From Arthrobacter sp. KBS0702 (GTDB lineage Bacteria > Actinomycetota > Actinomycetes > Actinomycetales > Micrococcaceae), in NCBI RefSeq assembly GCF_005937985.2, contig NZ_CP042172.1:2046001-2110000 (forward strand): a DNA stretch of 64,000 nt, in the 5' to 3' direction. Shown one piece after another: positions 34,850 to 44,469 of this stretch (its first letter is position 1; each line of letters starts with the position of its first letter). Below the pieces are notes generated by a model. That model did not search any database and was not told the origin of the DNA. It was given only the letters and a program-made list of their open reading frames with translations. Both the position numbers and the translations under genes were made by a program.

Positions 34850-37800
34850 GTGACAGCAACACCCGCCGTAGCCTTTTCCGAAGCCGACTGGGAAGGCATG
34901 GCCCTGGAACTCCTGGCCGAACCACTCGGCTGGCGACCCGGTGCCGGGCAAGACATCGCGCCTGGCACCGGTGCGCGGGATTCCTGGGACGAACTGCTGA
35001 TCCGCCCCCGGCTACTCACAGCCCTGCAACGCTTCAACCCGACGGTTCCCGCCCAGTACCTGCAGCAGGCCCTCGCAGAGATCGCCTCGCCCAAGTCCAA
35101 CGACGCCATCACCGAGAACCACCGCATCCACAACTACCTCGTGGACGGCTACCGGCTCAGCTACATTGACTCGGACGGCAACGAGGCCAACCCCACCATC
35201 CACCTGCTCAGCTCCGATCCGGACCAGAACGACTGGCTCGCGGTCAACCAGGTCACCCTGGTGCAGGGCGACTACAAACGCCGCTTCGACGTCGTGCTCT
35301 ACTGCAACGGCATGCCGGTGAGCATCATCGAACTGAAGAAGGCCGGCAGCGCCACGGCCGACGTTGCCTCCGCGCACGCCCAGCTGCAAACCTACCTGCG
35401 CGAGTTCCCCATGGCGTTCCGCTTCTGCGTGTTCACGCTCGCCTCGGACGGGATCCAGGCCAAGTACGGCACGCCGTTCACTCCCCTGAACCACTTCTCA
35501 CCGTGGAACGTCGACGACGACGGCGTGCCCGTCGCGCCTGGATACATAGAAGACGGCGAAGCCGTAACCGCGCTGGAGACAGCGCTGCAGGGACTCTTTA
35601 ACCAGGAGCGGTTCCTCCAGCTGGTCCGCAACTTCACAGCATTCGATGAAGGATCGGACGGGCTGTCCAAGAGGATCGCGAAGCCGCACCAGTACTTTGC
35701 CGTGACCAAAGCGGTGGGCAGCACCGTCCAAGCGGTGGAGAGTAACGGCAAGGCCGGCGTCGTCTGGCACACCCAGGGCTCGGGCAAGTCCATGGAAATG
35801 GAGCTCTACGCCAACCTGGTGGCCCGGCATCCGAAGCTAAAGAACCCCACCGTTGTCGTCATCACCGACCGCAACGAACTCGACGGCCAGCTCTTCGAGG
35901 GCTTTAGCCGCAGCCTGCTGCTGGCCGAATCCCCCAAACAGATCCGAAAACGTTCCGAACTGCGGGACGAGCTGAGCAACCGCACCACTGGTGGCATCTA
36001 CTTCACCACGCTGCAGAAGTTCGGCCGGAGCAAGTCGGAGAAGGACGCCGGCGCCGAGCACCCGCTGCTGTCCGAGCGGCGCAACATCATCGTGGTGGTG
36101 GACGAGGCGCACCGCTCGCACTACGACGACCTGGACGGCTACGCCCGGCACCTCCGCGACGCTTTGCCGCACGCGACGTTGATTGCCTTCACCGGAACAC
36201 CGATCTCCTTCGACGACCGCAACACCCAAGACGTTTTCGGCGAATACATCGATATTTACGACCTCTCCCGGGCGGTGGAGGACGGCGCCACGGTACCGGT
36301 CTACTTCGAGCCGCGGCTGATCAAAATAGGGCTGGCGTCGGACGTCACGGAGGAGATCCTGGACCAGGCAGCCGACGAGGCCACCCTGGGGCTGGACGAA
36401 ACCGAGCGGGCGCGGATCGAGGCGAGTGTCGCCGTCGTGAACGCCGTGTACGGTGCGCCGCAGCGGATCGCGGCGCTGGCCGCTGACCTGGTGGTGCACT
36501 GGGAGAACCGCAGGGCCCGGATGGGGAAGTTCATCGAGGCGCCGGGCAAGGCGATGATCGTGGGCGGGACGCGGGAAATCTGCGCGAAGCTGTACACGGC
36601 CATCGTGGAGCTGCGGCCGGACTGGCACTCCGATGACCTGGCCAAGGGCAAGATCAAGGTGGTCTACTCCGGGACAGCGTCCGACGTTCCGCCGGTCTCC
36701 GATCACGTGCGCCGAGACTCTGCGAACGCTGCGGTGAAGGAACGGCTCAAGGATGTGGACGACGAGCTGGAGCTGGTGATCGTCAAAGACATGATGCTCA
36801 CCGGCTTCGACGCCCCGCCGCTGCACACCCTGTACCTGGACCGGCCGCTCAAGGGCGCGCTGCTGATGCAGACCCTGGCCCGCGTTAACCGCACTTTCCG
36901 GGGCAAGGAGGACGGTTTGCTGGTGGCGTACGCCCCGCTCGCGGAGAACCTGGCCAAGGCTTTGGGCGAGTATACGCAGTCCGACCAGGCGAACAAGCCG
37001 GTGGGCAAGAACATTGATGAAGCCGCTGTGGCTGCACGTGGGTTGGTGGAGACCCTGCGGGGGCTGCTTGCCGGCTATGACTGGAAGGCCGTCCTGATGA
37101 AGGGCGGTCCGAAGGCGTTTGTGTCCGCCGCGACCGGGGCGGCCAACTACCTGCGCAGCCCGGAGACGCCCGGAAACCAGCCTGCCGAAGGCGAGGAGAC
37201 GCTGGCCTCGAAGTACAGGCGGTTCTCCAGCCAGCTCTCCCGAGCATGGGCGCTCTGCTCGGGGTCCGAGACCTTGGCGGAACTGCGGCCGGAGATCCAG
37301 GTCTACGAAGAGACCCGGGTGTACATGGCCAAGTTCGACGCCGCAGACCGGCAGGCCAGCGGCGAGCCGGTGCCGGAGGAGATCCAGCGGCTGCTGGGCA
37401 ACCTGATCGCGTCCGCAACGTCTTCGGGCGAGGTCCTGGACATCTACGAGGCTGCCGGCATGCCGAAGCCCTCGCTGGATGACCTGACACCGGAGTTCAT
37501 CGCCAAGACCCAACAGGCACGGAACCCGCAGCTGGCCATCGAGGCGCTGCGGAAACTCATCTCGGATGAATCGGCGAAGACGACCCGCAACAACGTGATT
37601 CGGCAGCGCGCCTTCTCCGAACGGATCACGGAGCTGATGAAGAAGTACACCAACCAGCAGCTCACATCTGCCGAAGTTATCGCTGAGTTGGTGGAGCTCG
37701 CCCGGGAGGTCGCCGCCGAAGGCAACCGCGGCGCGCAGTTCACTCCCCCGCTGAACACAGACGAACTAGCCTTCTACGACGCTGTGGCCTCGAACGAATC

Positions 37801-38050
37801 GGCCGTCGAAGTCCAGGGCGAAGGTGTCCTGGCCGATATCGCGCGCGAGCTCGTGTCCGTGATGCGCCGGGACGTACGTACGGACTGGACAGTGCGCGAT
37901 GACGTCCGCGCCAAGCTGCGGTCCTCGATCAAGCGACTCCTGGTCCGTTTCGGCTACCCGCCGGACAAGCAGCCCGAAGCAATCAAGCTTGTCATGGAAC
38001 AGATGGAATCCATGGCACCGCGGTTTGCCGGCTCAAATCCGACGGTATGA
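34850..38050 (+). CDS. hsdR: Type I restriction endonuclease subunit (HsdR)
   Basis: A 1066-residue R subunit. The N-terminus holds a PD-(D/E)XK nuclease core (RRFDVVLY near 145 and IIELKKAG near 160). The motor follows with Walker A HTQGSGKS near 306 and the DEAH-box VVDEAHRSHYDD near 416, then the helicase motif MLTGFDAPPLHTLYLDRPL. The GTG at 34850 has AGGGGGA upstream; a TTG at 34802 opens the same frame but has no ribosome-binding site. It translocates and cuts unmethylated DNA. It belongs to the hsdM/hsdS operon, about 100 bases after hsdS. Confidence 0.93.
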   Translation: MTATPAVAFSEADWEGMALELLAEPLGWRPGAGQDIAPGTGARDSWDELLIRPRLLTALQRFNPTVPAQYLQQALAEIASPKSNDAITENHRIHNYLVDGYRLSYIDSDGNEANPTIHLLSSDPDQNDWLAVNQVTLVQGDYKRRFDVVLYCNGMPVSIIELKKAGSATADVASAHAQLQTYLREFPMAFRFCVFTLASDGIQAKYGTPFTPLNHFSPWNVDDDGVPVAPGYIEDGEAVTALETALQGLFNQERFLQLVRNFTAFDEGSDGLSKRIAKPHQYFAVTKAVGSTVQAVESNGKAGVVWHTQGSGKSMEMELYANLVARHPKLKNPTVVVITDRNELDGQLFEGFSRSLLLAESPKQIRKRSELRDELSNRTTGGIYFTTLQKFGRSKSEKDAGAEHPLLSERRNIIVVVDEAHRSHYDDLDGYARHLRDALPHATLIAFTGTPISFDDRNTQDVFGEYIDIYDLSRAVEDGATVPVYFEPRLIKIGLASDVTEEILDQAADEATLGLDETERARIEASVAVVNAVYGAPQRIAALAADLVVHWENRRARMGKFIEAPGKAMIVGGTREICAKLYTAIVELRPDWHSDDLAKGKIKVVYSGTASDVPPVSDHVRRDSANAAVKERLKDVDDELELVIVKDMMLTGFDAPPLHTLYLDRPLKGALLMQTLARVNRTFRGKEDGLLVAYAPLAENLAKALGEYTQSDQANKPVGKNIDEAAVAARGLVETLRGLLAGYDWKAVLMKGGPKAFVSAATGAANYLRSPETPGNQPAEGEETLASKYRRFSSQLSRAWALCSGSETLAELRPEIQVYEETRVYMAKFDAADRQASGEPVPEEIQRLLGNLIASATSSGEVLDIYEAAGMPKPSLDDLTPEFIAKTQQARNPQLAIEALRKLISDESAKTTRNNVIRQRAFSERITELMKKYTNQQLTSAEVIAELVELAREVAAEGNRGAQFTPPLNTDELAFYDAVASNESAVEVQGEGVLADIARELVSVMRRDVRTDWTVRDDVRAKLRSSIKRLLVRFGYPPDKQPEAIKLVMEQMESMAPRFAGSNPTV

Positions 38051-38118
38051 GACCAAGGCTCGATAGTGCCCGCGTAAACAGTGTCATTCTAATTTCTACG
38101 TCTTGAAAGTTGCCCTCA

Positions 38119-39855
38119 GTGAGATTGCAAGAATTTGCAGTAACCAATTTTAGAAGCATCATCAACACGGAACGATTTGCTCTCGGGGATTTCACGGTCC
38201 TCATCGGTCCCAACAATGAAGGAAAATCGAATTTGCTGCGGGCGCTTGAGTTGGGCCTTGCATATTTGAAAGGCTGGGCCAGGCTCCCAAGCAACTACGG
38301 TAAATCGACGGTTCCGCACGAAATTTTGACCCACGACTGGTTGGCGCATTGGGATGAGCCTGCCCCTCGCGTCCCTAGGTACGAGTACTCAAGAGACTTT
38401 CCGATCGACCACAAGAACTACGGAGATGAAACCGGGCAGACCACGATCCGCCTCACCTTCACGCTCACGGAGGCGGAATCTCTGACTTTCAAGGAGGTTA
38501 CAGGCTCACAAAATAACGGAACATTACCCATCCGCCTGACCCTGACGAAATCCTCCGTAAAACTCGAAATATTGAAGCCCGGTCGAGGAAACTCCGTCCT
38601 TGCCGCGAAATCCGTACAGATTGTACAGAGAGTTACAAGCGCACTGGACTTCAAGTATGTGCCGACCGTACGTAGCTCTGAGATCGTCATGCAGCTTGTG
38701 ACCGATCTGACACAGCGCCAGCTGAGGACGCTTGCCTTGGAAGAGGATTATGCGAGCCTCACTGCGCAGCTAGGAGAGCTGCGCGACAAGGCCCTTGCCC
38801 AAGTTGACAGGTCGCTCACTTCATCCCTTCGCACGTTCCTTCCGGAGCTACAGTCGATTCGTCTGCAAACTCAAGACACGCGCGATCTTCTGCGCGTCCG
38901 ATCTATCCATCTCAACGACGGTGTGGAGACCTCGCTCCAGCAGAAGGGTGACGGGATTCAGAGTCTTGCCGCAATATCACTTATGCAAGAAGCGGCTAGC
39001 GCAACGTCTGAGGCAGAGGCATTCATGCTGGCTGTCGAGGAGCCCGAATCGCATCTACATCCGGACGCGATACACCAAGTCCGGCGGCGACTGGAAGACA
39101 TAGCGGAAAAACAACAGGTGGTTATCTCAACCCATAGCCCGCTTCTCGTTAACCGGTCTGACTTTTCGTCCAACATTATCGTGGAGGGGAACAAGGCGCG
39201 CGCCTGCAAGTCGTTAGAAGAGTTGCGTGATTGCCTCGGCGTCCAGCCAACTGACAACCTGATGACCGCCCGCCTGGCTATCCTAGTGGAAGGGCTAACG
39301 GATGAAACAGCGCTTACGTCGATATTAAGTGAACGATCCGAAAAGCTAGCGTCCGCTCTCAAATACCGTCAGATAGTATTCATTGCCACTAAGGGAGCGG
39401 GAAAGATCGCAAATCGGTTGACGGCACTTCGACCGTTGATCACCCCCGTCTTCGTCGCGTTTGATAAGGACCAAGCAGGAGAACAAGCTATAAAATCAAG
39501 CATCCAGCTAGGTCTCTTGAATAAATCCGATTATCTCGTCTTCAGTTCGAAGGGTCTACGCGAATCTGAATTAGAGGACTTCTACGATACGTCGATTACG
39601 ATCGCCGCAGCCCGTAAGGTAACGGGTCTCACTCTTGGCGCCAAGGACCTCAACCCGCGAAACTGCAAATGGTCGCGCCGGGTCGAACGCGCGCTCGACC
39701 AGTACGGAATTGTCTTTGACCAAGATACGATTGACGAGATCAAGATTGAAGCTGCACGGCTCGTAGCCGCCAGTCCAACTACGTCGCTGAAGCTCGAGTG
39801 GTCCGAAATCGTGACCACCATGGTCTCTCGGCTGGAGAGTAAGCTCAACGACTAG
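38119..39855 (+). CDS. OLD family ATPase with TOPRIM nuclease domain
   Basis: A 578-residue protein. The ABC-type ATPase has Walker A IGPNNEGKSNLL near residue 34, then signature and Walker B AVEEPESHLHP near 315 with ISTHSPLLV after it. The C-terminal TOPRIM domain shows ILVEGLTDETAL and VFVAFDKDQAG. This is the overcoming-lysogenisation-defect layout; such proteins (for example in Gabija, or stand-alone) are defence nucleases. No UvrD-like helicase (GajB) follows, so it is a stand-alone type. The GTG at 38119 sits 9 bases after GAAAG; TTG 38110 has no spacing. It lies right after hsdR, is markedly lower in GC and ends in its own terminator. Confidence 0.85.
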   Translation: MRLQEFAVTNFRSIINTERFALGDFTVLIGPNNEGKSNLLRALELGLAYLKGWARLPSNYGKSTVPHEILTHDWLAHWDEPAPRVPRYEYSRDFPIDHKNYGDETGQTTIRLTFTLTEAESLTFKEVTGSQNNGTLPIRLTLTKSSVKLEILKPGRGNSVLAAKSVQIVQRVTSALDFKYVPTVRSSEIVMQLVTDLTQRQLRTLALEEDYASLTAQLGELRDKALAQVDRSLTSSLRTFLPELQSIRLQTQDTRDLLRVRSIHLNDGVETSLQQKGDGIQSLAAISLMQEAASATSEAEAFMLAVEEPESHLHPDAIHQVRRRLEDIAEKQQVVISTHSPLLVNRSDFSSNIIVEGNKARACKSLEELRDCLGVQPTDNLMTARLAILVEGLTDETALTSILSERSEKLASALKYRQIVFIATKGAGKIANRLTALRPLITPVFVAFDKDQAGEQAIKSSIQLGLLNKSDYLVFSSKGLRESELEDFYDTSITIAAARKVTGLTLGAKDLNPRNCKWSRRVERALDQYGIVFDQDTIDEIKIEAARLVAASPTTSLKLEWSEIVTTMVSRLESKLND

Positions 39856-39891
39856 GAAAAATCCTCCCCGGCGCGCATTTTGTCCCAAGAA

Positions 39892-39926
39892 TCAGTGTCC
39901 CGCACGAGTAGCGTACGGGACACTGA
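39892..39926 (+). terminator. Intrinsic terminator
   Basis: Perfect 11-base arms TCAGTGTCCCG and CGGGACACTGA with a 13-base loop, then CTCTTGC. It ends the OLD-like gene and also lies downstream of nrdF on the other strand. Confidence 0.8.
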
Positions 39927-39957
39927 CTCTTGCAGTTGAATGAAGACGAGACGAGAA

Positions 39958-40965
<1,008 letters not shown>

Positions 40966-40972
40966 TTAAAGC

Positions 40973-41004
40973 GTACGACGGCGGGCGGGCGCCCGCCGTC
41001 GTAC
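40973..41004 (-). terminator. Hairpin between nrdE and nrdF
   Basis: Perfect 14-base arms GTACGACGGCGGGC and GCCCGCCGTCGTAC with a GGGC loop, followed on the minus strand by TTTAACTAG. It could act as a partial terminator or stabiliser that lowers nrdF relative to nrdE, or mark a separate nrdF promoter downstream. Confidence 0.65.
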
Positions 41005-41016
41005 TCAAGCAAAATC

Positions 41017-41030
41017 AACCGATATCGGTT
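41017..41030. repeat. 14-base palindrome AACCGATATCGGTT
   Basis: A perfect palindrome at the nrdE stop codon, 12 bases from the nrdE/nrdF hairpin. Its role is not known; it might be an operator for nrdF or chance. Confidence 0.35.
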
Positions 41031-43203
41031 ACAACATGCACGAGACACAGTTGTCCACCTCGGTCCCTTCCAGCGCGAGCTGGCGGAGACGGATGTAGTA
41101 GATGGTCTTGATGCCCTTCTTCCAGGCGTAGATCTGGGCCTTGTTGATGTCGCGCGTGGTGGCGGTGTCCTTGAAGAACAGCGTCAGGGACAGGCCCTGG
41201 TCCACGTGCTGCGTGGCAGCGGCGTAGGTGTCGATGACCTTCTCGTAGCCGATCTCGTACGCGTCCTGGTAGTACTCCAGGTTGTCGTTCGTCAGGTACG
41301 GCGCCGGGTAGTAGACGCGGCCCAGCTTGCCTTCCTTGCGGATCTCGATCTTGGACGCCACCGGGTGGATCGAGGAGGTGGAGTTGTTGATGTAGGAGAT
41401 CGAACCGGTCGGCGGGACGGCCTGCAGGTTCTGGTTGTAGATGCCGTGCTCCATGACGGAAGCCTTCAGCTCGCGCCAGTCATCCTGGGTCGGGATGTGG
41501 ATGTGGGCGAACAGTTCGGCAACCTTCGCCGTCTGCGGGACCCATTGCCGGTCCGTGTACTTGTCGAAGAATTCGCCGGACGCGTACTTGGACTTCTCGA
41601 AGCCGCCGAAGGTCTGGCCGGTCTGGATGGCCAGCAGGTTGGAGGCGCGGACCGCGTGGAACACCACCGTGTAGAAGTAGATGTTGGTGAAGTCCAGGCC
41701 CTCCTCGGACCCGTAGTGGACCCGCTCGCGGGCCAGGTAGCCGTGCAGGTTCATCTGGCCGAGGCCGATCGCGTGGCTCTGGTCGTTGCCGCGGGCGATC
41801 GAGGGCACCGAGGTGATGTTGGACATGTCCGAGACGGCCGAGAGCGAGCGGATGGCCGTCTCGATGGTCAGGCCGAAGTCCGGCGAGTCCATGGCCTTGG
41901 CAATGTTCATCGAACCCAGGTTGCAGGAGATGTCCTTGCCGGTGGTGTCGTAGGACAGGTCATCGTGGTACGTCGTGGGCTGGGAAACCTGGAGGATCTC
42001 CGAGCACAGGTTGGACATGATGATCTTGCCGTCGATCGGGTTTTCCCGGTTCACGGTGTCCTCGAACATGATGTACGGGTAGCCGGATTCGAACTGGATC
42101 TCGGCGAGGGTCTGGAAGAACTCGCGGGCCTTGATCTTGGTCTTCTTGATCCGGGAATCGTCCACCATCTCGTAGTACTTCTCGGTGACCGAGACGTCGG
42201 AGAACGGCATGCCGTAGACCTTTTCGACGTCGTACGGCGAGAACAGGTACATGTCCTCGTCCTTCTTGGCCAGCTCGAAGGTGATGTCCGGGATCACGAC
42301 GCCGAGGGAGAGGGTCTTGATGCGGATCTTCTCGTCCGCGTTCTCGCGCTTGGTGTCCAGGAAGCGGTAGATGTCCGGGTGGTGGGCGTGCAGGTAGACC
42401 GCGCCGGCACCCTGGCGGGCACCGAGCTGGTTGGCGTAGGAGAAGCTGTCCTCGAGGAGCTTCATCACCGGGATGACGCCGGAGGACTGGTTCTCGATCT
42501 GCTTGATCGGCGCGCCGACCTCGCGGATGTTGGTCAGCGCGAACGCCACGCCGCCGCCGCGCTTGGAGAGCTGCAGCGCGGAGTTGATGGACCGGCCGAT
42601 CGACTCCATGTTGTCTTCGATGCGGAGCAGGAAGCAGGAGACCAGCTCGCCGCGCTGCTTCTTGCCGGCGTTCAGGAACGTCGGGGTAGCCGGCTGGAAG
42701 CGGCCCTCGATGATCTCGTCCACCATCTGGGTGGCGAGCTTCTCGTCGCCGCGGGCCAGGTGCAGGGCCACCATGCAGACGCGGTCCTCGTAGCGCTCCA
42801 GGAAGCGCTTACCGTCGAACGTCTTCAGCGTGTAGGAGGTATAGAACTTGAAAGCGCCGAGGAAGGTCTCGAAGCGGAACTTCTTCTTGTACGCGCGGTT
42901 GAAGAGCTCGCGGATGAAGTTCATCGTGTACTGGTCGAGGGTTTCGCGCTCGTAGTACTCGTTCTTGACGAGGTAGTCGAGCTTTTCCTCGAGGTCGTGG
43001 AAGAACACGGTGTTGTTGTTCACGTGCTGCAGGAAGTACTGGTGCGCGGCTTCGCGGTCGGCCTCGAACTGGATCTCGCCGTTGGGGCCGTACAGGTTCA
43101 GCATGGCGTTGAGCTCGTGGTAGCCCAGGCCCTGGTAGGCGGCCGGCATGGCCGGCTTCTCGCCGGGGACGGTGTGTTTCTCGACGGCGGTGTTACCGGC
43201 CAT
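41029..43203 (-). CDS. nrdE: Class Ib ribonucleotide reductase, large subunit
   Basis: A 724-residue R1E protein that reduces ribonucleoside diphosphates. The catalytic region has NLCSEILQ, the C-terminal NCVSCML contains the redox-active CxxC, and [18 protein letters not shown] is in the radical-transfer area. No ATP-cone is present, as is usual for class Ib. The ATG at 43203 follows GGGAG by 7 bases; the frame to 43332 is open but overlaps nrdI and lacks family sequence. It is between nrdI and nrdF. Confidence 0.96.
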   Translation of the reverse strand: MAGNTAVEKHTVPGEKPAMPAAYQGLGYHELNAMLNLYGPNGEIQFEADREAAHQYFLQHVNNNTVFFHDLEEKLDYLVKNEYYERETLDQYTMNFIRELFNRAYKKKFRFETFLGAFKFYTSYTLKTFDGKRFLERYEDRVCMVALHLARGDEKLATQMVDEIIEGRFQPATPTFLNAGKKQRGELVSCFLLRIEDNMESIGRSINSALQLSKRGGGVAFALTNIREVGAPIKQIENQSSGVIPVMKLLEDSFSYANQLGARQGAGAVYLHAHHPDIYRFLDTKRENADEKIRIKTLSLGVVIPDITFELAKKDEDMYLFSPYDVEKVYGMPFSDVSVTEKYYEMVDDSRIKKTKIKAREFFQTLAEIQFESGYPYIMFEDTVNRENPIDGKIIMSNLCSEILQVSQPTTYHDDLSYDTTGKDISCNLGSMNIAKAMDSPDFGLTIETAIRSLSAVSDMSNITSVPSIARGNDQSHAIGLGQMNLHGYLARERVHYGSEEGLDFTNIYFYTVVFHAVRASNLLAIQTGQTFGGFEKSKYASGEFFDKYTDRQWVPQTAKVAELFAHIHIPTQDDWRELKASVMEHGIYNQNLQAVPPTGSISYINNSTSSIHPVASKIEIRKEGKLGRVYYPAPYLTNDNLEYYQDAYEIGYEKVIDTYAAATQHVDQGLSLTLFFKDTATTRDINKAQIYAWKKGIKTIYYIRLRQLALEGTEVDNCVSCML

Positions 43204-43217
43204 GTGGGAACTCCCGG

Positions 43218-43703
43218 TCACTTCGGTGTCTGCGACAGTCGTGTCCAAAATTCTTCCAATCCTTGTTGTACTCGGCTGACGTCTTCCGGCGTCCCCATGA
43301 GTTCGAAACGATATAGGTGCGGGACCTGGCATTTGGCGGCGATGATGTCGCCGGCCATGCAGTAGTTGTCCCCAAAGTTCGTGTTGCCCGCCCCGATCAC
43401 TCCACGGAGCTGTTGCCGGTTCCTCGGATCGTTCAGAAAGCGGATGACCTGCTTCGGAACGGATCCCTCTCCCCCGGTCCCCCCGTAGGTGGGAAGCACC
43501 AGCACGTAGGGTTCGGTCGCCAGCAGTGCCGGTTCCCTCGCGTGGAGGGGGATGCGGGCGGCGTCGAGACCCAGCTTCTGCACGAAGCGTTTGGTGTTCT
43601 CTGAGGTGGAGGAGAAGTAGATGAGGTGGCTGCCGGTGGTGCGGACCGTGGCTGAGTCCACGGTGGTCGCTGCCAGCGGCGGTCCGGCGGTTGCCAGTGC
43701 CAT
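43218..43703 (-). CDS. nrdI: NrdI flavodoxin-like protein
   Basis: A 161-residue flavodoxin-like protein that delivers oxidant for the metal cofactor of NrdF. The phosphate-binding loop [28 protein letters not shown] and [14 protein letters not shown] are characteristic of NrdI. The ATG at 43703 follows GAGGTG; a GTG at 43712 is an alternative. It sits between nrdH and nrdE and its stop is 14 bases before nrdE. Confidence 0.93.
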   Translation of the reverse strand: MALATAGPPLAATTVDSATVRTTGSHLIYFSSTSENTKRFVQKLGLDAARIPLHAREPALLATEPYVLVLPTYGGTGGEGSVPKQVIRFLNDPRNRQQLRGVIGAGNTNFGDNYCMAGDIIAAKCQVPHLYRFELMGTPEDVSRVQQGLEEFWTRLSQTPK

Positions 43704-43745
43704 GGGAGTCACCTCATCCGACGTGGTGGTGCTGTGTGGAGGCTT

Positions 43746-43991
43746 TCAGGCGACCGCGACGGCGGCGGCCTGCGCCAGTTCTTCGATCTTGTCCGGGCGG
43801 AAGCCGGACCAGTGGTCCTGGTCGGTGACGACGACCGGAGCCTGCATGTAGCCCAGGGACTTGAGGCGTTCGAGGGCCTCGGCATCCTGGGAGATGTCGA
43901 CGCTCTGGTAGGCGATGCCCTTCTTGTCGAGAGCGCGGTAGGTAGCGTTGCACTGTACGCAAGCCGGCTTCGTGTAAACCGTAACGGTCAT
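43746..43991 (-). CDS. nrdH: NrdH glutaredoxin-like redoxin
   Basis: An 81-residue redoxin that supplies electrons to NrdE. The active site is CVQC near residue 11, and the WSGFRPDKI signature lies near residue 60. It is the first gene of nrdHIEF, with AGGGG upstream of the ATG and a predicted promoter about 110 bases further upstream. It is standard in length and sequence. Confidence 0.95.
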   Translation of the reverse strand: MTVTVYTKPACVQCNATYRALDKKGIAYQSVDISQDAEALERLKSLGYMQAPVVVTDQDHWSGFRPDKIEELAQAAAVAVA

Positions 43992-44104
43992 GTCCTGAGT
44001 CCCCTTTGTTGAAGTCTGTGGTTCGTGTCCGGTGGGGCCGACTCGGAGCAGGAATCCTTATCCGTTACTGGCCTCGCCCTGCGGTCTGCAACCGCTTCGC
44101 TCGA

Positions 44105-44133
44105 ACTGTATGTCGATACTACATGTAGTGCAA
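44105..44133 (-). promoter_or_regulatory. Predicted nrdHIEF promoter
   Basis: On the minus strand TTGCAC (-35, 44128-44133) and TACAGT (-10, 44105-44110) are exactly 17 bases apart. The palindrome ACTACATGTAGT lies across the spacer and -35, so binding of a repressor there would block RNA polymerase. Confidence 0.6.
44118..44129. promoter_or_regulatory. NrdR-box-like palindrome
   Basis: ACTACATGTAGT is a perfect palindrome close to the NrdR box consensus (ACACWATATATWGTGT type) and overlaps the nrdH promoter. A weaker partner with the same TACNNGTA core (TACAAGTA) is at 44164-44171, 44 bases away centre to centre. NrdR boxes normally come as pairs upstream of nrd operons. Confidence 0.65.
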
Positions 44134-44189
44134 GAGCCCCGCTTGAACCCCAAGATGATGTATTACAAGTATGTCATTTAACGCACCTT

Positions 44190-44275
44190 TAATCCACAGG
44201 CGAGGGCCCTCAAAATGTCCGGATTTCAGCCATTTTCCAGGACACAATCCACACCCTGTGGAGTACTTAGCCACA
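44190..44275. promoter_or_regulatory. Cluster of DnaA-box-like sequences upstream of nrdH
   Basis: Four near matches to TTATCCACA lie in 86 bases: TAATCCACA (44190-44198), CAATCCACA (44245-44253), TGTGGAGTA (reverse, 44257-44265) and TTAGCCACA (44267-44275). DnaA controls nrd genes in E. coli, so DnaA-linked control of nrdHIEF here is plausible; the boxes are imperfect. Confidence 0.45.
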
Positions 44276-44350
44276 ATTAACCACCCCGCGTGTCGCAATC
44301 TGGACGGCGTGTCGCGGGTTCTCTCAAGAGGGTCCGGGAGTGGGGCGAAG

Positions 44351-44364
44351 CACTACATGTAGTG
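44351..44364. promoter_or_regulatory. Second CACTACATGTAGTG palindrome
   Basis: A perfect 14-base palindrome with the same core as the NrdR-box-like site at 44118. It lies 230 bases further from nrdH, next to the terminator of the fatty-acid operon. It may be a distal NrdR site that forms a loop, or the remains of another promoter. Confidence 0.5.
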
Positions 44365-44378
44365 GCTGAAGGCACAAG

Positions 44379-44408
44379 AAAGGCGGGCACCAACCGGTGC
44401 CCGCCTTT
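44379..44408 (-). terminator. Terminator of the lipid-modification operon
   Basis: Perfect 13-base arms AAAGGCGGGCACC and GGTGCCCGCCTTT with an AACC loop, 60 bases after the last methyltransferase stop on the minus strand. Confidence 0.8.
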
Positions 44409-44469
44409 CCTCACGGTGACTCGCCTAACAAGGCCCCGCCGGGGGTCCGCCGCTGCGTAGTCCGAAGCG

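Noticed and set aside
41206..43365. Plus-strand 719-residue frame over nrdE
   Set aside because: It is the antisense of nrdE, a well-supported gene; long antisense frames are common in high-GC DNA.
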